Origin: Fusibacter tunisiensis
GTDB lineage: Bacteria > Bacillota > Clostridia > Peptostreptococcales > Acidaminobacteraceae
NCBI RefSeq assembly: GCF_016908355.1
Contig: NZ_JAFBDT010000001.1
Coordinates: forward strand, 124,001-188,000
DNA length: 64,000 nt
Direction: 5' to 3'
In this document: one piece after another, positions 55,948 to 64,000 of the stretch
How the letters are laid out: every line of letters starts with the position of its first letter
Numbering within the stretch: position 1 is the first letter of the stretch
Notes under the pieces: model-generated
What the model saw: the letters and a program-made list of their open reading frames with translations, nothing else
The model's database searches: none
What the model was told of the DNA's origin: nothing
Position numbers and translations under genes: made by a program

Positions 55948-56328
55948 TTAACCCTTAACTTTTGCTTGAGGACATTTTGCGATGATATAAGCACTTACAG
56001 TATCAAAATCAACCTGTTCCACATAAATCTGGTTATGGTTAAATGGCGCATCCAAATAAAGGACATGTTTCTTTTTTTGGATTCTAATTTTTTTTACCTT
56101 GGAAAAATCACTATAAAGCATTTGTCTGGAGCCGCTCAAAAGGCCTGCACCACCATACAACAGGGCAAGTAATAGATAAGCCAGTAGAAATAAGACAAAC
56201 ATAATTAAAAATAAATATGGAGCTGTACTTGTAAAGGCCCAAAGCGCAGCGTCAAATCCATTTGAGAGCTCAAGACCCACTATAAGTGCTATAGGCATTG
56301 CAGTTGCAAAGACAATTATTTTGAACAC
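55948..56328 (-). CDS. Small membrane protein, N terminus uncertain
   Basis: A 126-residue frame from GTG 56328 with two membrane segments (about 5-25 and 36-62) and a soluble tail. The same frame stays open upstream to 56397 and encodes plausible protein (EKKWLYEFKLFQNSTIFIS), but with no standard start. A TTG with a well-spaced GAGGTGAT site at 56387 is one base out of frame across an A8 run (56377-56384). The real protein is therefore likely about 146 residues, reached by an ATT start, by slippage on A8, or after correction of a missing A. Confidence 0.6.
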   Translation of the reverse strand: MFKIIVFATAMPIALIVGLELSNGFDAALWAFTSTAPYLFLIMFVLFLLAYLLLALLYGGAGLLSGSRQMLYSDFSKVKKIRIQKKKHVLYLDAPFNHNQIYVEQVDFDTVSAYIIAKCPQAKVKG

Positions 56329-56500
56329 ACTTATAAAAATAGTGGAATTCTGAAAAAGTTTGAATTCATAGAGCCATTTTTTTTCAATCCGATCACCTCA
56401 TGAAATAGATATCCAAAAGAAGTCACTTGAAACATATAAGGCTTAAGCGTAAAATGAAGGTGATAGTTCGAGTATGAAAACAATTTAAAGGGGGCATTTT

Positions 56501-57571
56501 ATGCGTTTGAAAATGATTGAAGATTTGTCTAAAGCGTTTGGACCATCGGGTTTTGAAGAAGATGTGGTTCAAGTTGTTCAGAAATATGGTTCTAAATTCA
56601 ACATTGAAGCAGATGCCATGAACAATGTGTATTTGTCTTTAAAGAGCAATACTGGTGAAAAACCAATTTTGATGCTAGATGCCCATATAGATGAGGTTGG
56701 ATTTATGGTACAAAGCATAAAAAAGAATGGTCTAATTTCATTTGTGCCACTTGGTGGATGGGTACCAACAAATATTCCAGCACATACGGTTCAAATAAAA
56801 ACCCAAGCTGGTAATTTTGTTAAAGGGATTGTAGGCTCTAAACCACCCCATTTTATGTCAGAAAAAGAAAAATCAGCACCTCTTTTAACAGAGACTCTTT
56901 TAATTGATGTGGGATGCACCTCCAGAGATGAAGTCGTTTCTTTACTTGGAATTCAAGTTGGTGATCCGATAGCACCGAGTGTTGAATTTAATTACAATGA
57001 AAAAACAGGCATTATGTTCGGTAAGGCATTTGACAATCGCTTGGGAACAGCAGCGGTTATTGAAACACTGGAAAAACTTTCAGAGATTGAAGACTTACCT
57101 TTTGATGTCATAGGTGCACTTGCCAGTCAAGAAGAAGTGGGTACAAGAGGGGCATATGTTACCAGTCAAGTTGTAAAACCGGATATTGCCATTGTTTTTG
57201 AAGGGTCTCCTGCAGATGATTTATACGTCGATGCCTATTCTGCGCAATGTGTATTAAAGAAAGGGGCTCAAATACGACATATGGATGCAAGTTATGTGAG
57301 CCACAGAGGATTAATAAATACAGTTAAAGCCTTGGCGCATACAGTTGGAATACCTGTTCAAAGTGCCGTTAGACTTAAAGGTGGTACCAATGCAGGGCGC
57401 ATTCATATTCAAAACAAAGCAGTTCCTGTACTTGTCCTTGGAATCCCATCAAGATATGTGCACACCCATTATAATTATGCTGCATTTAGTGATTTTGAAG
57501 CGGTGGTTGACTTGGCAAAACTTGTAGCAACCCAATTGGATATGGCACAATTTAAACCGAAGGCACTTTAA
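56501..57571 (+). CDS. M42 family aminopeptidase (glutamyl/deblocking type)
   Basis: A 356-residue dinuclear metallopeptidase. The metal ligands and catalytic residues are visible: DAHIDEVGF, FDNRLGTAAV, SQEEVGTRGA, FEGSPADD and HTHYNYA. M42 enzymes form tetrahedral dodecamers that trim peptides. AAAGGGGGC precedes ATG 56501. The stop codon lies in the loop of its own terminator. Confidence 0.92.
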   Translation: MRLKMIEDLSKAFGPSGFEEDVVQVVQKYGSKFNIEADAMNNVYLSLKSNTGEKPILMLDAHIDEVGFMVQSIKKNGLISFVPLGGWVPTNIPAHTVQIKTQAGNFVKGIVGSKPPHFMSEKEKSAPLLTETLLIDVGCTSRDEVVSLLGIQVGDPIAPSVEFNYNEKTGIMFGKAFDNRLGTAAVIETLEKLSEIEDLPFDVIGALASQEEVGTRGAYVTSQVVKPDIAIVFEGSPADDLYVDAYSAQCVLKKGAQIRHMDASYVSHRGLINTVKALAHTVGIPVQSAVRLKGGTNAGRIHIQNKAVPVLVLGIPSRYVHTHYNYAAFSDFEAVVDLAKLVATQLDMAQFKPKAL

Positions 57572-57588
57572 GCCTTCGGTTTTTTATT
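57554..57588 (+). terminator. Rho-independent terminator overlapping the M42 gene 3' end
   Basis: AAACCGAAGGC (57554-57564) and GCCTTCGGTTT (57572-57582) form a perfect stem, followed by TTTATTTT. The left arm is inside the coding sequence. Confidence 0.88.
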
Positions 57589-57627
57589 TTACATAAGTCT
57601 AATATGCCTTTAATCATGCCATTATAA

Positions 57628-57793
57628 AAACCTTGTATAGTAGAATCACTTGATATGGGGTTAAAGCATCTTGAAATCTAAACTATATTTGATTTTACAA
57701 TTACAAGAGATGACGTCTCAGAAACAAAACCTAATCCAGAAGGTCTTTTGAAAGCACTAAATACACTTGATGACTTTGTCATCAAAAAATTAG
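57628..57793 (+). pseudogene. Remnant of a HAD-superfamily phosphatase
   Basis: This 250-bp gap holds a decayed fragment. One frame reads MGLKHLEI, an in-frame TAA at 57679, then TIFDFTITRDDVSETKPNP and EGLLKALNTLDDF. This is the middle of a phosphoglycolate-phosphatase-like HAD protein, with the motif III Lys in KPNP. The N-terminal DxD motif and the C-terminal third are absent, and there is no start. It is bounded by the M42 and topB terminators. Confidence 0.62.
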
Positions 57794-57794
57794 A

Positions 57795-57823
57795 GCCCAT
57801 GATTTTCATGGGCCCCTTTTTTT
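57795..57823. terminator. Terminator after topB
   Basis: GCCCATGA (57795-57802) and TCATGGGC (57806-57813) pair perfectly. T-runs lie on both sides, so it can act for the minus-strand topB and from the other side. Confidence 0.82.
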
Positions 57824-59960
57824 ACAATTTCAATTTTTTAAGGGCTTCAGCTAAAGGAGAGTCAAAAGAATTTTCCTTTTTTTGAGCGTCTAAATAGGCT
57901 TTAACATCTTTTGCACTTCCCTTATTTCCAGCTTCTTTTCGTCTTTTATTGAAAGCGTCTAATTTTTCCCTGTGGCCACAGCGACAGAAAAAAGATTTAT
58001 TTTCGCCTTCACCTCTTAATTCCATTTTTTTGTGGCAGACAGGACATCTGGCATTTGTAACGATGGATAATGACCGTCTATAGCCACATTCCCGATCTTG
58101 GCAAACATAAAGTTTTCCTTTTTTCCCATTAACAAGCAAAAGATTTTTTCCGCAATCTGGGCACTTTTCACGTGTTAAATTGTCGTGCTTAAATTTCACA
58201 GAACTGTTTTTAATATTTGCAACGGTAGACTGTGTATACTGTTTGATTTCTGATATAAAAGTGTCTTTTTCTAATTGACCCTTAGCAATTTTTTCAAGTT
58301 TCTCTTCCCATTCAGCAGTCAATTCTGGTTTTTTAAGGTCCTCAGGTACAATTTCAAGCAGTTGTTTGCCTTTAGATGTCATATATAAATACTGGTCTTT
58401 CTTTTCAATTAAAAAGGAACTGTGTAGTTTTTCAATAATATCGGCTCGTGTAGCAACTGTCCCAATACCATAGGGCATATTTTTAGAAGGTCTTTCCATT
58501 GCACTTAATAAGGTTCCCTCTGTATGGTACTTTGGTGGCTGTGTCTTACCTTCTGTTCTCCTTAGATGAACTGATTCAAAGGTTTGTCCTTCATAAATAT
58601 TTGGTAAAGTTTGATCGTGTATATCTTCTTCTGATATGGCGTCATCATAATCTGAATAGACAGCTTTCCATCCTAAATCGACAATACGTTTCCCTTTTGC
58701 AATAAAATGTTCTGAATGAATTGAGGCTTCAATTGAAGTTTGCTCAAACTGATAAACAGGCATTAATACAGCTAAAAACCGCTGGACAACGAGGTCATAT
58801 ATTTTCCGTTCATCCGTTGAAAGTATATGAAGCGGTACAGAGTGTTCTGTTGGAATAATGGCATGATGGTCTGTTACTTTTGAATCATCGACATAATTTT
58901 TCCCCAAACGAAATTCCTGCTTTAATAGTTTGCCTGCAACACGACCAAACTCACCTGAGCCACAAGCTTTAATTCGATCTTTAAGTGTTGGAACGATGTC
59001 TAAAGAAATATATCTAGAATCTGTTCTAGGATAAGTAAGTATTTTATGAGTTTCATATAGTTTTTGCATGGCGTTTAAAGTTTGCTTTGCAGAAAACCCA
59101 TATTTTCGATTGGCTTCACGTTGTAATTCAGTTAGGTCATATAACTGAGGTGCGGGTACTTTTTTTAAGGTCTTTTGAATTTTATCAATTTTAATCTTAT
59201 GGTCCGAACACTTTTCTTCAACCGCATCTATAGTCGCTTGATCAAATGTTCGTGCACTTTTTGACTTTGGATCCACCCATACAAAATGGAGGTTTTGCGT
59301 TAATGCCTGAAGTCCAAAAAAAGTTTTGCTTTTAAAAGTTTGTATATCACGTTCTCTTTCCGCAACCATTGCCAAGGTAGGCGTTTGAACCCTACCACAG
59401 GAAAGTTGCGCATTGTATTTTGTGGTTAGAGCACGTGTGGCATTAAGCCCTACATACCAGTCGGCCTCTGAACGCGCTAGTGCTGAAGCATATAAGCGGT
59501 CATAATTTTTTCCGGGACGTAACGTGTTAAATCCTTCTTTTATCGCTTTATCGGTTACAGAAGAAATCCATAGGCGTTGGCTATTTTTTTTGCAATGGGC
59601 TTTTTCAAGAATCCATCGTGCAACAAGTTCCCCTTCTCTACCTGCATCTGTGGCAATAATAATTTCTGAGATGTCGTTTCTATGAATTAATGTTTTTACG
59701 GCGTTGTATTGCTTTCTGGTATTGCGTATAACCTCTAATTTTAGAGGTGCGGGTAACATTGGCAAGTCTTCAAGATTCCACTTTTGATATTTAGGATCAT
59801 ATGTTTCTGGATCTGCAAGTGTTACAAGATGTCCTAATGCCCATGTTACAACATAATTTTTCCCTTCAAAATAACCGTTGTGTTTTTCTTTACAGTTTAA
59901 AACGTGTGCTATATCTCTGCCCACAGAAGGTTTTTCTGCAAGCACTAATTTTTTTGACAT
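57822..59960 (-). CDS. topB: DNA topoisomerase III
   Basis: A 712-residue type IA topoisomerase that decatenates single-stranded DNA. It has the N-terminal TOPRIM domain (LAEKPSVGRDIA, ATDAGREGELVARW), the active-site Tyr in ILTYPRTDSRY and two C-terminal zinc-finger-like modules (CPDCGKN with CGYR, CPVCHKK with CRCG). ATG 59960 has GGAGGCG 7 nt upstream. It is a housekeeping-like copy; no conjugation genes are nearby. Confidence 0.94.
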   Translation of the reverse strand: MSKKLVLAEKPSVGRDIAHVLNCKEKHNGYFEGKNYVVTWALGHLVTLADPETYDPKYQKWNLEDLPMLPAPLKLEVIRNTRKQYNAVKTLIHRNDISEIIIATDAGREGELVARWILEKAHCKKNSQRLWISSVTDKAIKEGFNTLRPGKNYDRLYASALARSEADWYVGLNATRALTTKYNAQLSCGRVQTPTLAMVAERERDIQTFKSKTFFGLQALTQNLHFVWVDPKSKSARTFDQATIDAVEEKCSDHKIKIDKIQKTLKKVPAPQLYDLTELQREANRKYGFSAKQTLNAMQKLYETHKILTYPRTDSRYISLDIVPTLKDRIKACGSGEFGRVAGKLLKQEFRLGKNYVDDSKVTDHHAIIPTEHSVPLHILSTDERKIYDLVVQRFLAVLMPVYQFEQTSIEASIHSEHFIAKGKRIVDLGWKAVYSDYDDAISEEDIHDQTLPNIYEGQTFESVHLRRTEGKTQPPKYHTEGTLLSAMERPSKNMPYGIGTVATRADIIEKLHSSFLIEKKDQYLYMTSKGKQLLEIVPEDLKKPELTAEWEEKLEKIAKGQLEKDTFISEIKQYTQSTVANIKNSSVKFKHDNLTREKCPDCGKNLLLVNGKKGKLYVCQDRECGYRRSLSIVTNARCPVCHKKMELRGEGENKSFFCRCGHREKLDAFNKRRKEAGNKGSAKDVKAYLDAQKKENSFDSPLAEALKKLKL

Positions 59961-60009
59961 AAAAATCGCCTCCAATGCGTTACATTATATCACATTAGAG
60001 GCGTATATG

Positions 60010-61236
60010 TTACCTTGAGATTGTCATATAAAATCCATGAAGTTGTGAGTTTTCAGCAATATAGAAAGGATTATCAAAAGTTCCAATATAATCTTCACCA
60101 AGCATCTTGTATAGATGAGACCTGATTGAAAATTCAGGGAGTTTGCCAATAATTTTCTCACCATCAAATAAAAAACTAACTTGAATTGGCGCGGCAAAAC
60201 TGCCTTCAGGTGTAAAATCACCACCTGCTGAAGCAACTACTAAAACAGCCGGCTTCCCCTTTAGAACAGCTGGTATTGAAGTGGAATCTGTTTCAAATCT
60301 CAATCTGGTTCCAGTTAGCGTAGGAATCCCATCATAAGCACCACTGGCAGCACCTGTATGCGGAAGCTTGTATTGATTGGCCGTTTTTTTATCAGTAAAG
60401 ACACGAACCAATTTTCCATTTTCTATGAGGTGACACGTGTCATTTTTTAGAACAACCCCTTCTGAATCAAAATGTGGGGCAAATGTTTTTGAAGGATTAA
60501 AATTTTGGCCCAGTACAATTTTCTCATTAAAAAGATTTTCACCAATTTTCCCTGTAAAAATCGAGCTTCCAGTTGCATAGCGCTCACCATTTAAAGAATT
60601 GTTCATAAAACCAAGAAGTTCAGGCGCTTCTAACATGAATACAGGGAGTTTGTCCCCTTCTGGTAACGCAACCTGATTTGAGTAAGCTGTTAAATATGCG
60701 TGATTAAAATCCCAAAATCGCTTTTTGTCAAACGTTCTGCCAATATATTGAATAAACCCATCAAACAAATTGGCTGATTTTTTTTCTTTCAGAATTAATC
60801 CCAATTCAATCCAAGAATCCTCATAGATTAAATCTAAACCTTCAGAATTCTGATACGTATAGGTGACTTCATTTACAGCTATTTTTTCTGAAAACCAAAA
60901 TGTATCATGTGTATTTCTAAGCTCTAAAAGCACTTCTTCAGCTGTTTCAAGGAGAGACTCACTTGACATTTTAAGACTTGAGACATTGCGATGATCTATG
61001 AAATTAGACTCAATTTCATATGGGTATTCAATATCGGCTTCCAAATTTTCTGTAGCGTGTTGGACGAGTGTTTCATTGGGAATGTTTCCAATGGCACCTG
61101 AAACGCCAATTTTCCCATTGTTATAAACACGAACGCCTTTTTTTGTTATGTCTTTTACGCGAACTGCATCGATTTTTGAATTCACAATCTTTGCAGCTGT
61201 TTCTTTATTTGTTAGAGTTATAAATTCTGTTTTCAT
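60010..61236 (-). CDS. pmbA: TldE/PmbA family protein
   Basis: The catalytically inactive partner in the TldD/TldE heterodimeric metallopeptidase, 408 residues. It lacks the HExxxH motif and retains the family C-terminal segment. It starts 9 nt after the tldD stop, so the pair is cotranscribed. TldD/E cleave unfolded peptides and mature some peptide natural products such as microcin B17; no precursor peptide is visible nearby. Confidence 0.88.
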   Translation of the reverse strand: MKTEFITLTNKETAAKIVNSKIDAVRVKDITKKGVRVYNNGKIGVSGAIGNIPNETLVQHATENLEADIEYPYEIESNFIDHRNVSSLKMSSESLLETAEEVLLELRNTHDTFWFSEKIAVNEVTYTYQNSEGLDLIYEDSWIELGLILKEKKSANLFDGFIQYIGRTFDKKRFWDFNHAYLTAYSNQVALPEGDKLPVFMLEAPELLGFMNNSLNGERYATGSSIFTGKIGENLFNEKIVLGQNFNPSKTFAPHFDSEGVVLKNDTCHLIENGKLVRVFTDKKTANQYKLPHTGAASGAYDGIPTLTGTRLRFETDSTSIPAVLKGKPAVLVVASAGGDFTPEGSFAAPIQVSFLFDGEKIIGKLPEFSIRSHLYKMLGEDYIGTFDNPFYIAENSQLHGFYMTISR

Positions 61237-61245
61237 GAGTTCCCC

Positions 61246-62580
61246 CTATTGTACAGTTAATTTTCGAACACGTGTGTATGGGCCACCAAAGCCTACCGGA
61301 AGTGGCCACTGTTCCATTTTGCCACAGCCGCCGCCAACAAAACTTAAAAGTTCAAATTCTTCACTTAAGGCATCGACTTCACCTAAAGTTTCAAAAACAT
61401 TCCCCGTAATTACTGAAATTCTAACAGGTTTTGTAATTTTTCCATTTTCAATCATATAGGCTCTAGAGGGTGCAATTGTAAATGTTGACATACCTGAACC
61501 ATGATTGATGTTGTCTACGAATATGCCCTTATCAATTTCAGAGATGATGTCTGCAAGTGGACGTTTCCCTTTTTCAATATAGGTAGTCGTCATACGCACA
61601 ATTGGTTCAAATTCAAAGTTCATGGCACGTGCGTTTCCAGTAAGGTCTTCTTCTAAAGATGCGCTGGTTCCAGTACTGTGTAATCTTCCGGTGAGTTTGC
61701 CCTCTGTAATAATATATGTTTTCTTGCCTTTTGTTCCCTCATCATCGTATGGCACATACCCATTTCCCCTAACTTGTCCATCATCAATAATTGTTAAGAT
61801 TTTCGTGCCTACATTTTTACCAATAGCCCACTCTGCCTTCATGGTCTCGTCGCCAACCATAAAATCAGATTCACTTTTGTGTCCAAAACTCTCATGGGTA
61901 AAAACGCCAGTAGCTAGTGGGCTTAAAAGAACAGTGTATTGACCTGGTTCAACAGGGATTGCATTTTTTACAAATTCAATATCTTTTTTAAATTCTGAGT
62001 TAAAGAAATCATTAAGGTTTAGGATGTCGTCAAAAAATATACCTGCTTTTGAGACACTGGTCTGATCCTTATTATCGCCATGAGCCAACTCTAGATTTAT
62101 GCGAATGCCACACGTTTGTTTATCAAATGTAACAGCAGTTCCTTTAGACGAAAAAATGGACTTTATGGTTTTGTTGTCCACATAATATGAAGAATGGTGA
62201 ACCACAGTTTCTGAAGGGATTAGAGTCAAATAGGATTCAAGTAAGTTTTTCTTTACCGTAATGTCAATATCTGAAACACTTTGATTTGTGTATTGGAGCA
62301 ACTGATCTTTATGGACTTCAAATTGTTTTACAATGGCATTTGAATCAATGGCTTTATTTGGCGTCGCCATTGATGCCAATCTATCAATTTGAGCTTGTAT
62401 AGTATCCAGTTCAGTTGTGGACGCATAAAACCATCTAACACCATCAAATACGCGGATAAAGGCGCCTTTATTATTTCTTACTTTTTGTTCTTGCAGCACT
62501 TCTTTTTTGTAACTTAGTTTGGTTTCGAACGTTTCTTCAATTCTGACATCTGTATACAAATGCTTAGGGAAAATATACAT
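61246..62580 (-). CDS. tldD: TldD family metallopeptidase
   Basis: The catalytic subunit, 444 residues. The metal site is THESFGHKSESDF (HExxxH form), and the C-terminal metal-ligand Cys is in FVGGGCGKMEQ. GAGGAGG precedes ATG 62580. It pairs with the downstream pmbA. Confidence 0.92.
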   Translation of the reverse strand: MYIFPKHLYTDVRIEETFETKLSYKKEVLQEQKVRNNKGAFIRVFDGVRWFYASTTELDTIQAQIDRLASMATPNKAIDSNAIVKQFEVHKDQLLQYTNQSVSDIDITVKKNLLESYLTLIPSETVVHHSSYYVDNKTIKSIFSSKGTAVTFDKQTCGIRINLELAHGDNKDQTSVSKAGIFFDDILNLNDFFNSEFKKDIEFVKNAIPVEPGQYTVLLSPLATGVFTHESFGHKSESDFMVGDETMKAEWAIGKNVGTKILTIIDDGQVRGNGYVPYDDEGTKGKKTYIITEGKLTGRLHSTGTSASLEEDLTGNARAMNFEFEPIVRMTTTYIEKGKRPLADIISEIDKGIFVDNINHGSGMSTFTIAPSRAYMIENGKITKPVRISVITGNVFETLGEVDALSEEFELLSFVGGGCGKMEQWPLPVGFGGPYTRVRKLTVQ

Positions 62581-62662
62581 GGACAGCCTCCTCTTGATAT
62601 AAATATTTTTATATGACTTTACTGTAACATAATTGTCTGATTATTGGGTTAAAATTACATTA

Positions 62663-62698
62663 AAAAAGCCTTATTCCAAATAGGAAAAGGCTTTTTTT
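62663..62698. terminator. Terminator upstream of tldD, after the GerMN-like gene
   Basis: AAAAAAGCCTT (62663-62673) pairs with AAGGCTTTTTT (62688-62698), with A and T ends that serve both strands. Its natural user is the minus-strand gene ending at 62704. Confidence 0.88.
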
Positions 62699-62703
62699 CA
62701 GTA

Positions 62704-63639
62704 TTAATCTGTTATTATGTCTATAAATCTGACTGAATTTAAATATTCTGATTCGGCATTCAACCAACTATTGAAATCTGCCAATAAAACAGATAAATAA
62801 ACGGGATCTTCATTTATAAATTTCTCATAAAGGGTTAAATCATAGTTTTTAAGCTTCTCTAAAAATGTATCCGGATTAGAAATAGGAATCTTCCAGTCAA
62901 AGGTCTCTGTGTAGGGCATAAAATTTTCTGCAAAATCAACTTTTATATTTAAGGCGCGTATGGGAGATTCTAAGATTAAAAGATTAAAACTATCGTTAGC
63001 AGCATAATGCTGAACCATAACATTTGCTGGAAATTCTCCCCTTAATTCGTAGGTAATTTCACGTTTGTTATCAGAAATAGATTTTGATTTTAAAGATATG
63101 TTTTCCAAGAGTTTATCATTTTCATCAATTTCAGCTAACGTATATACCTTATGTCGATACTGTGTTTGTTGAAGACCATAAACATGGTCGAATTGGATGG
63201 TTTCTCCTTCATATAAGAACTTAACGCCATCAATCCATGCGCCTTCATAATCGGGTTGAAGATAAGAATCCACTAATGCAATAGACGTGACAGCACTTCC
63301 TGTTGAGCCTTGAAAATATCCTATGTTCCAAGCATGGGTTTTGTCCTTATCAGGAGATTCCAGTAAATTAATATAAGCAATGTCTTGATTGAAAATTTGT
63401 TTAATTTCTATAAAAGCCATTGGAAGCTTAAACACCTTCTCAGACAAGCCTTGTGTAATAATCAGAAGCCGGTCTTCGATTGAAGCATTTGCATGAACTG
63501 TGAGTTTATCCACAGTAAGGCGCTCAAGTGTATTTGCATCGGCACTGTAGATATCAATAGTGGCTGTTGTACTTTCCATATAATATGTTGTCAAAAAAAG
63601 AATGAGTATAATGCCAAGTATGATGAGACTGTTTTTCAT
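62704..63639 (-). CDS. Membrane-anchored protein with GerMN-like domain
   Basis: A 311-residue protein with one N-terminal membrane anchor (about 4-20) and an extracytoplasmic body. Residues about 28-145 (IDIYSADANTL, IAYINL, GSTGSAVTSIALVDSYLQP, VKFLYEGE) follow the GerMN/Gmad1 pattern found in spore germination and envelope lipoproteins. There is no lipobox Cys. The C-terminal half is unassigned. The match is by pattern and moderate at best. Confidence 0.6.
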   Translation of the reverse strand: MKNSLIILGIILILFLTTYYMESTTATIDIYSADANTLERLTVDKLTVHANASIEDRLLIITQGLSEKVFKLPMAFIEIKQIFNQDIAYINLLESPDKDKTHAWNIGYFQGSTGSAVTSIALVDSYLQPDYEGAWIDGVKFLYEGETIQFDHVYGLQQTQYRHKVYTLAEIDENDKLLENISLKSKSISDNKREITYELRGEFPANVMVQHYAANDSFNLLILESPIRALNIKVDFAENFMPYTETFDWKIPISNPDTFLEKLKNYDLTLYEKFINEDPVYLSVLLADFNSWLNAESEYLNSVRFIDIITD

Positions 63640-63660
63640 AGTGGCCTCCTTTGTGGCGAT

Positions 63661-63999
63661 TTAGTACAAATTACCATTCCCCGAAATCGGGATTTCATCT
63701 CCTAAAAAAACAGAATCAGGTTTTACAATTGAAAGGAAAAAATCTTTTACTCTTGCTAAAAATTCCCTGAAATCTCTCGCCGATTGTCCGGAGTAAATTC
63801 TCGGATTGGACGCAACGCCATAAGCATCCATACCCAAATGTTTGGCAATGTAGATTGCCCTGTATAAGTGGTATTCTTGCGTGACAATTATCACACGGTT
63901 CACTCTAAATATTTCTTTTGCCCTAAACATACTGTTATAGGTATTAAACCCAGCATGGTCTTTAAACACATCTTCAGAAGGTATACCACTTGCCAAAAT
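63661..63999 (-). CDS. DUF218 / SanA-YdcF family protein (5' end off window)
   Basis: The frame enters from the right edge (ILASGIPSEDVF) and ends at 63661, leaving about 113 residues. VIIVTQEYHLYRAIYIAKHLG is at residues 34-54 and matches the C-terminal half of the DUF218 domain of SanA/YdcF envelope proteins. The start is missing, so any membrane anchor cannot be seen. Confidence 0.8.
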   Translation of the reverse strand: MLASGIPSEDVFKDHAGFNTYNSMFRAKEIFRVNRVIIVTQEYHLYRAIYIAKHLGMDAYGVASNPRIYSGQSARDFREFLARVKDFFLSIVKPDSVFLGDEIPISGNGNLY

Positions 64000-64000
64000 A

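Noticed and set aside
57822-59960. topB as a marker of an integrative conjugative element
   Set aside because: No relaxase, type IV secretion or partition genes are nearby, and the 712-residue protein fits the chromosomal form.
59966-60000. An inverted repeat CGCCTC..GAGGCG that could hide the topB ribosome-binding site
   Set aside because: A TGA-TATAAT extended -10 lies between the arms, so the main transcript would lack the 5' arm.

Overview
The window is a 64 kb piece of a low-GC Gram-positive (Bacillota) chromosome. Shine-Dalgarno sequences are mostly AGGAGG-like and promoters are TTGACA/TATAAT-like, often with an extended TGn -10. PolC, RNase Y, SpoVS, a Bacillus-type LexA with GAAC-N4-GTTC operators, and the polC-rimP-nusA-infB gene order all point to Bacillota. 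An acyl-CoA dehydratase activase, a stand-alone oxaloacetate decarboxylase alpha chain, malic enzyme and catabolic-type glutamate dehydrogenase suggest a fermenting anaerobe of class Clostridia. No rRNA or tRNA gene is visible, so the genus cannot be fixed. Both edges cut genes: polC on the left and a DUF218/SanA-like gene on the right.

Positions 1-24150 are a conserved housekeeping block, all on the + strand: 3' end of polC, then rimP-nusA-ylxR-ylxQ-infB-rbfA-nrnA-truB-ribF, rpsO, pnp, an M16 peptidase gene, dut, ftsK/spoIIIE, rimO, pgsA, cinA, recA and rny. It couples translation initiation, ribosome maturation, RNA decay and DNA repair. Leader structures sit before rimP, rpsO, pnp and rny; the pnp leader is a very long imperfect hairpin. 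Positions 24300-31940 are looser + strand units: two tandem spoVS genes, purB, an uncharacterised toroid-like protein, a queT-type transporter behind a predicted preQ1-I riboswitch, a tyrosine recombinase, a divergent yneA/lexA SOS pair with three LexA-box-like sites, and gdhA.

Positions 31990-49880 are on the - strand. They hold malic enzyme, a PLP C-S lyase-like protein and a CBS/DRTGG-containing pyrophosphatase in one tight operon. Next comes a roughly 1400-residue acyl-CoA dehydratase activase gene interrupted by a one-base frameshift beside a U UUU UUA heptamer. A response regulator with an AI-2E family transporter, deoC and hpt follow. After these lies a compact Tad/Flp pilus locus (tadZ-like, cpaF, tadB, tadC, Flp1-like pilin, FHA protein) with no prepilin peptidase, then oadA with a small membrane protein.

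Positions 50030-64000 are mixed: an Lrp/AsnC regulator, a metallo-beta-lactamase fold protein with a TcdA-like E1 enzyme, a methyltransferase, MscS, LysE, a flavodoxin, two small membrane proteins, an M42 aminopeptidase, a decayed HAD phosphatase, topoisomerase III, the TldD/TldE pair, a GerMN-like anchored protein and the truncated DUF218 gene. The strongest leads are the activase frameshift, the pnp leader hairpin, the preQ1 riboswitch switch region and the minimal FHA-linked Tad locus. I see no CRISPR array, insertion sequence or prophage.
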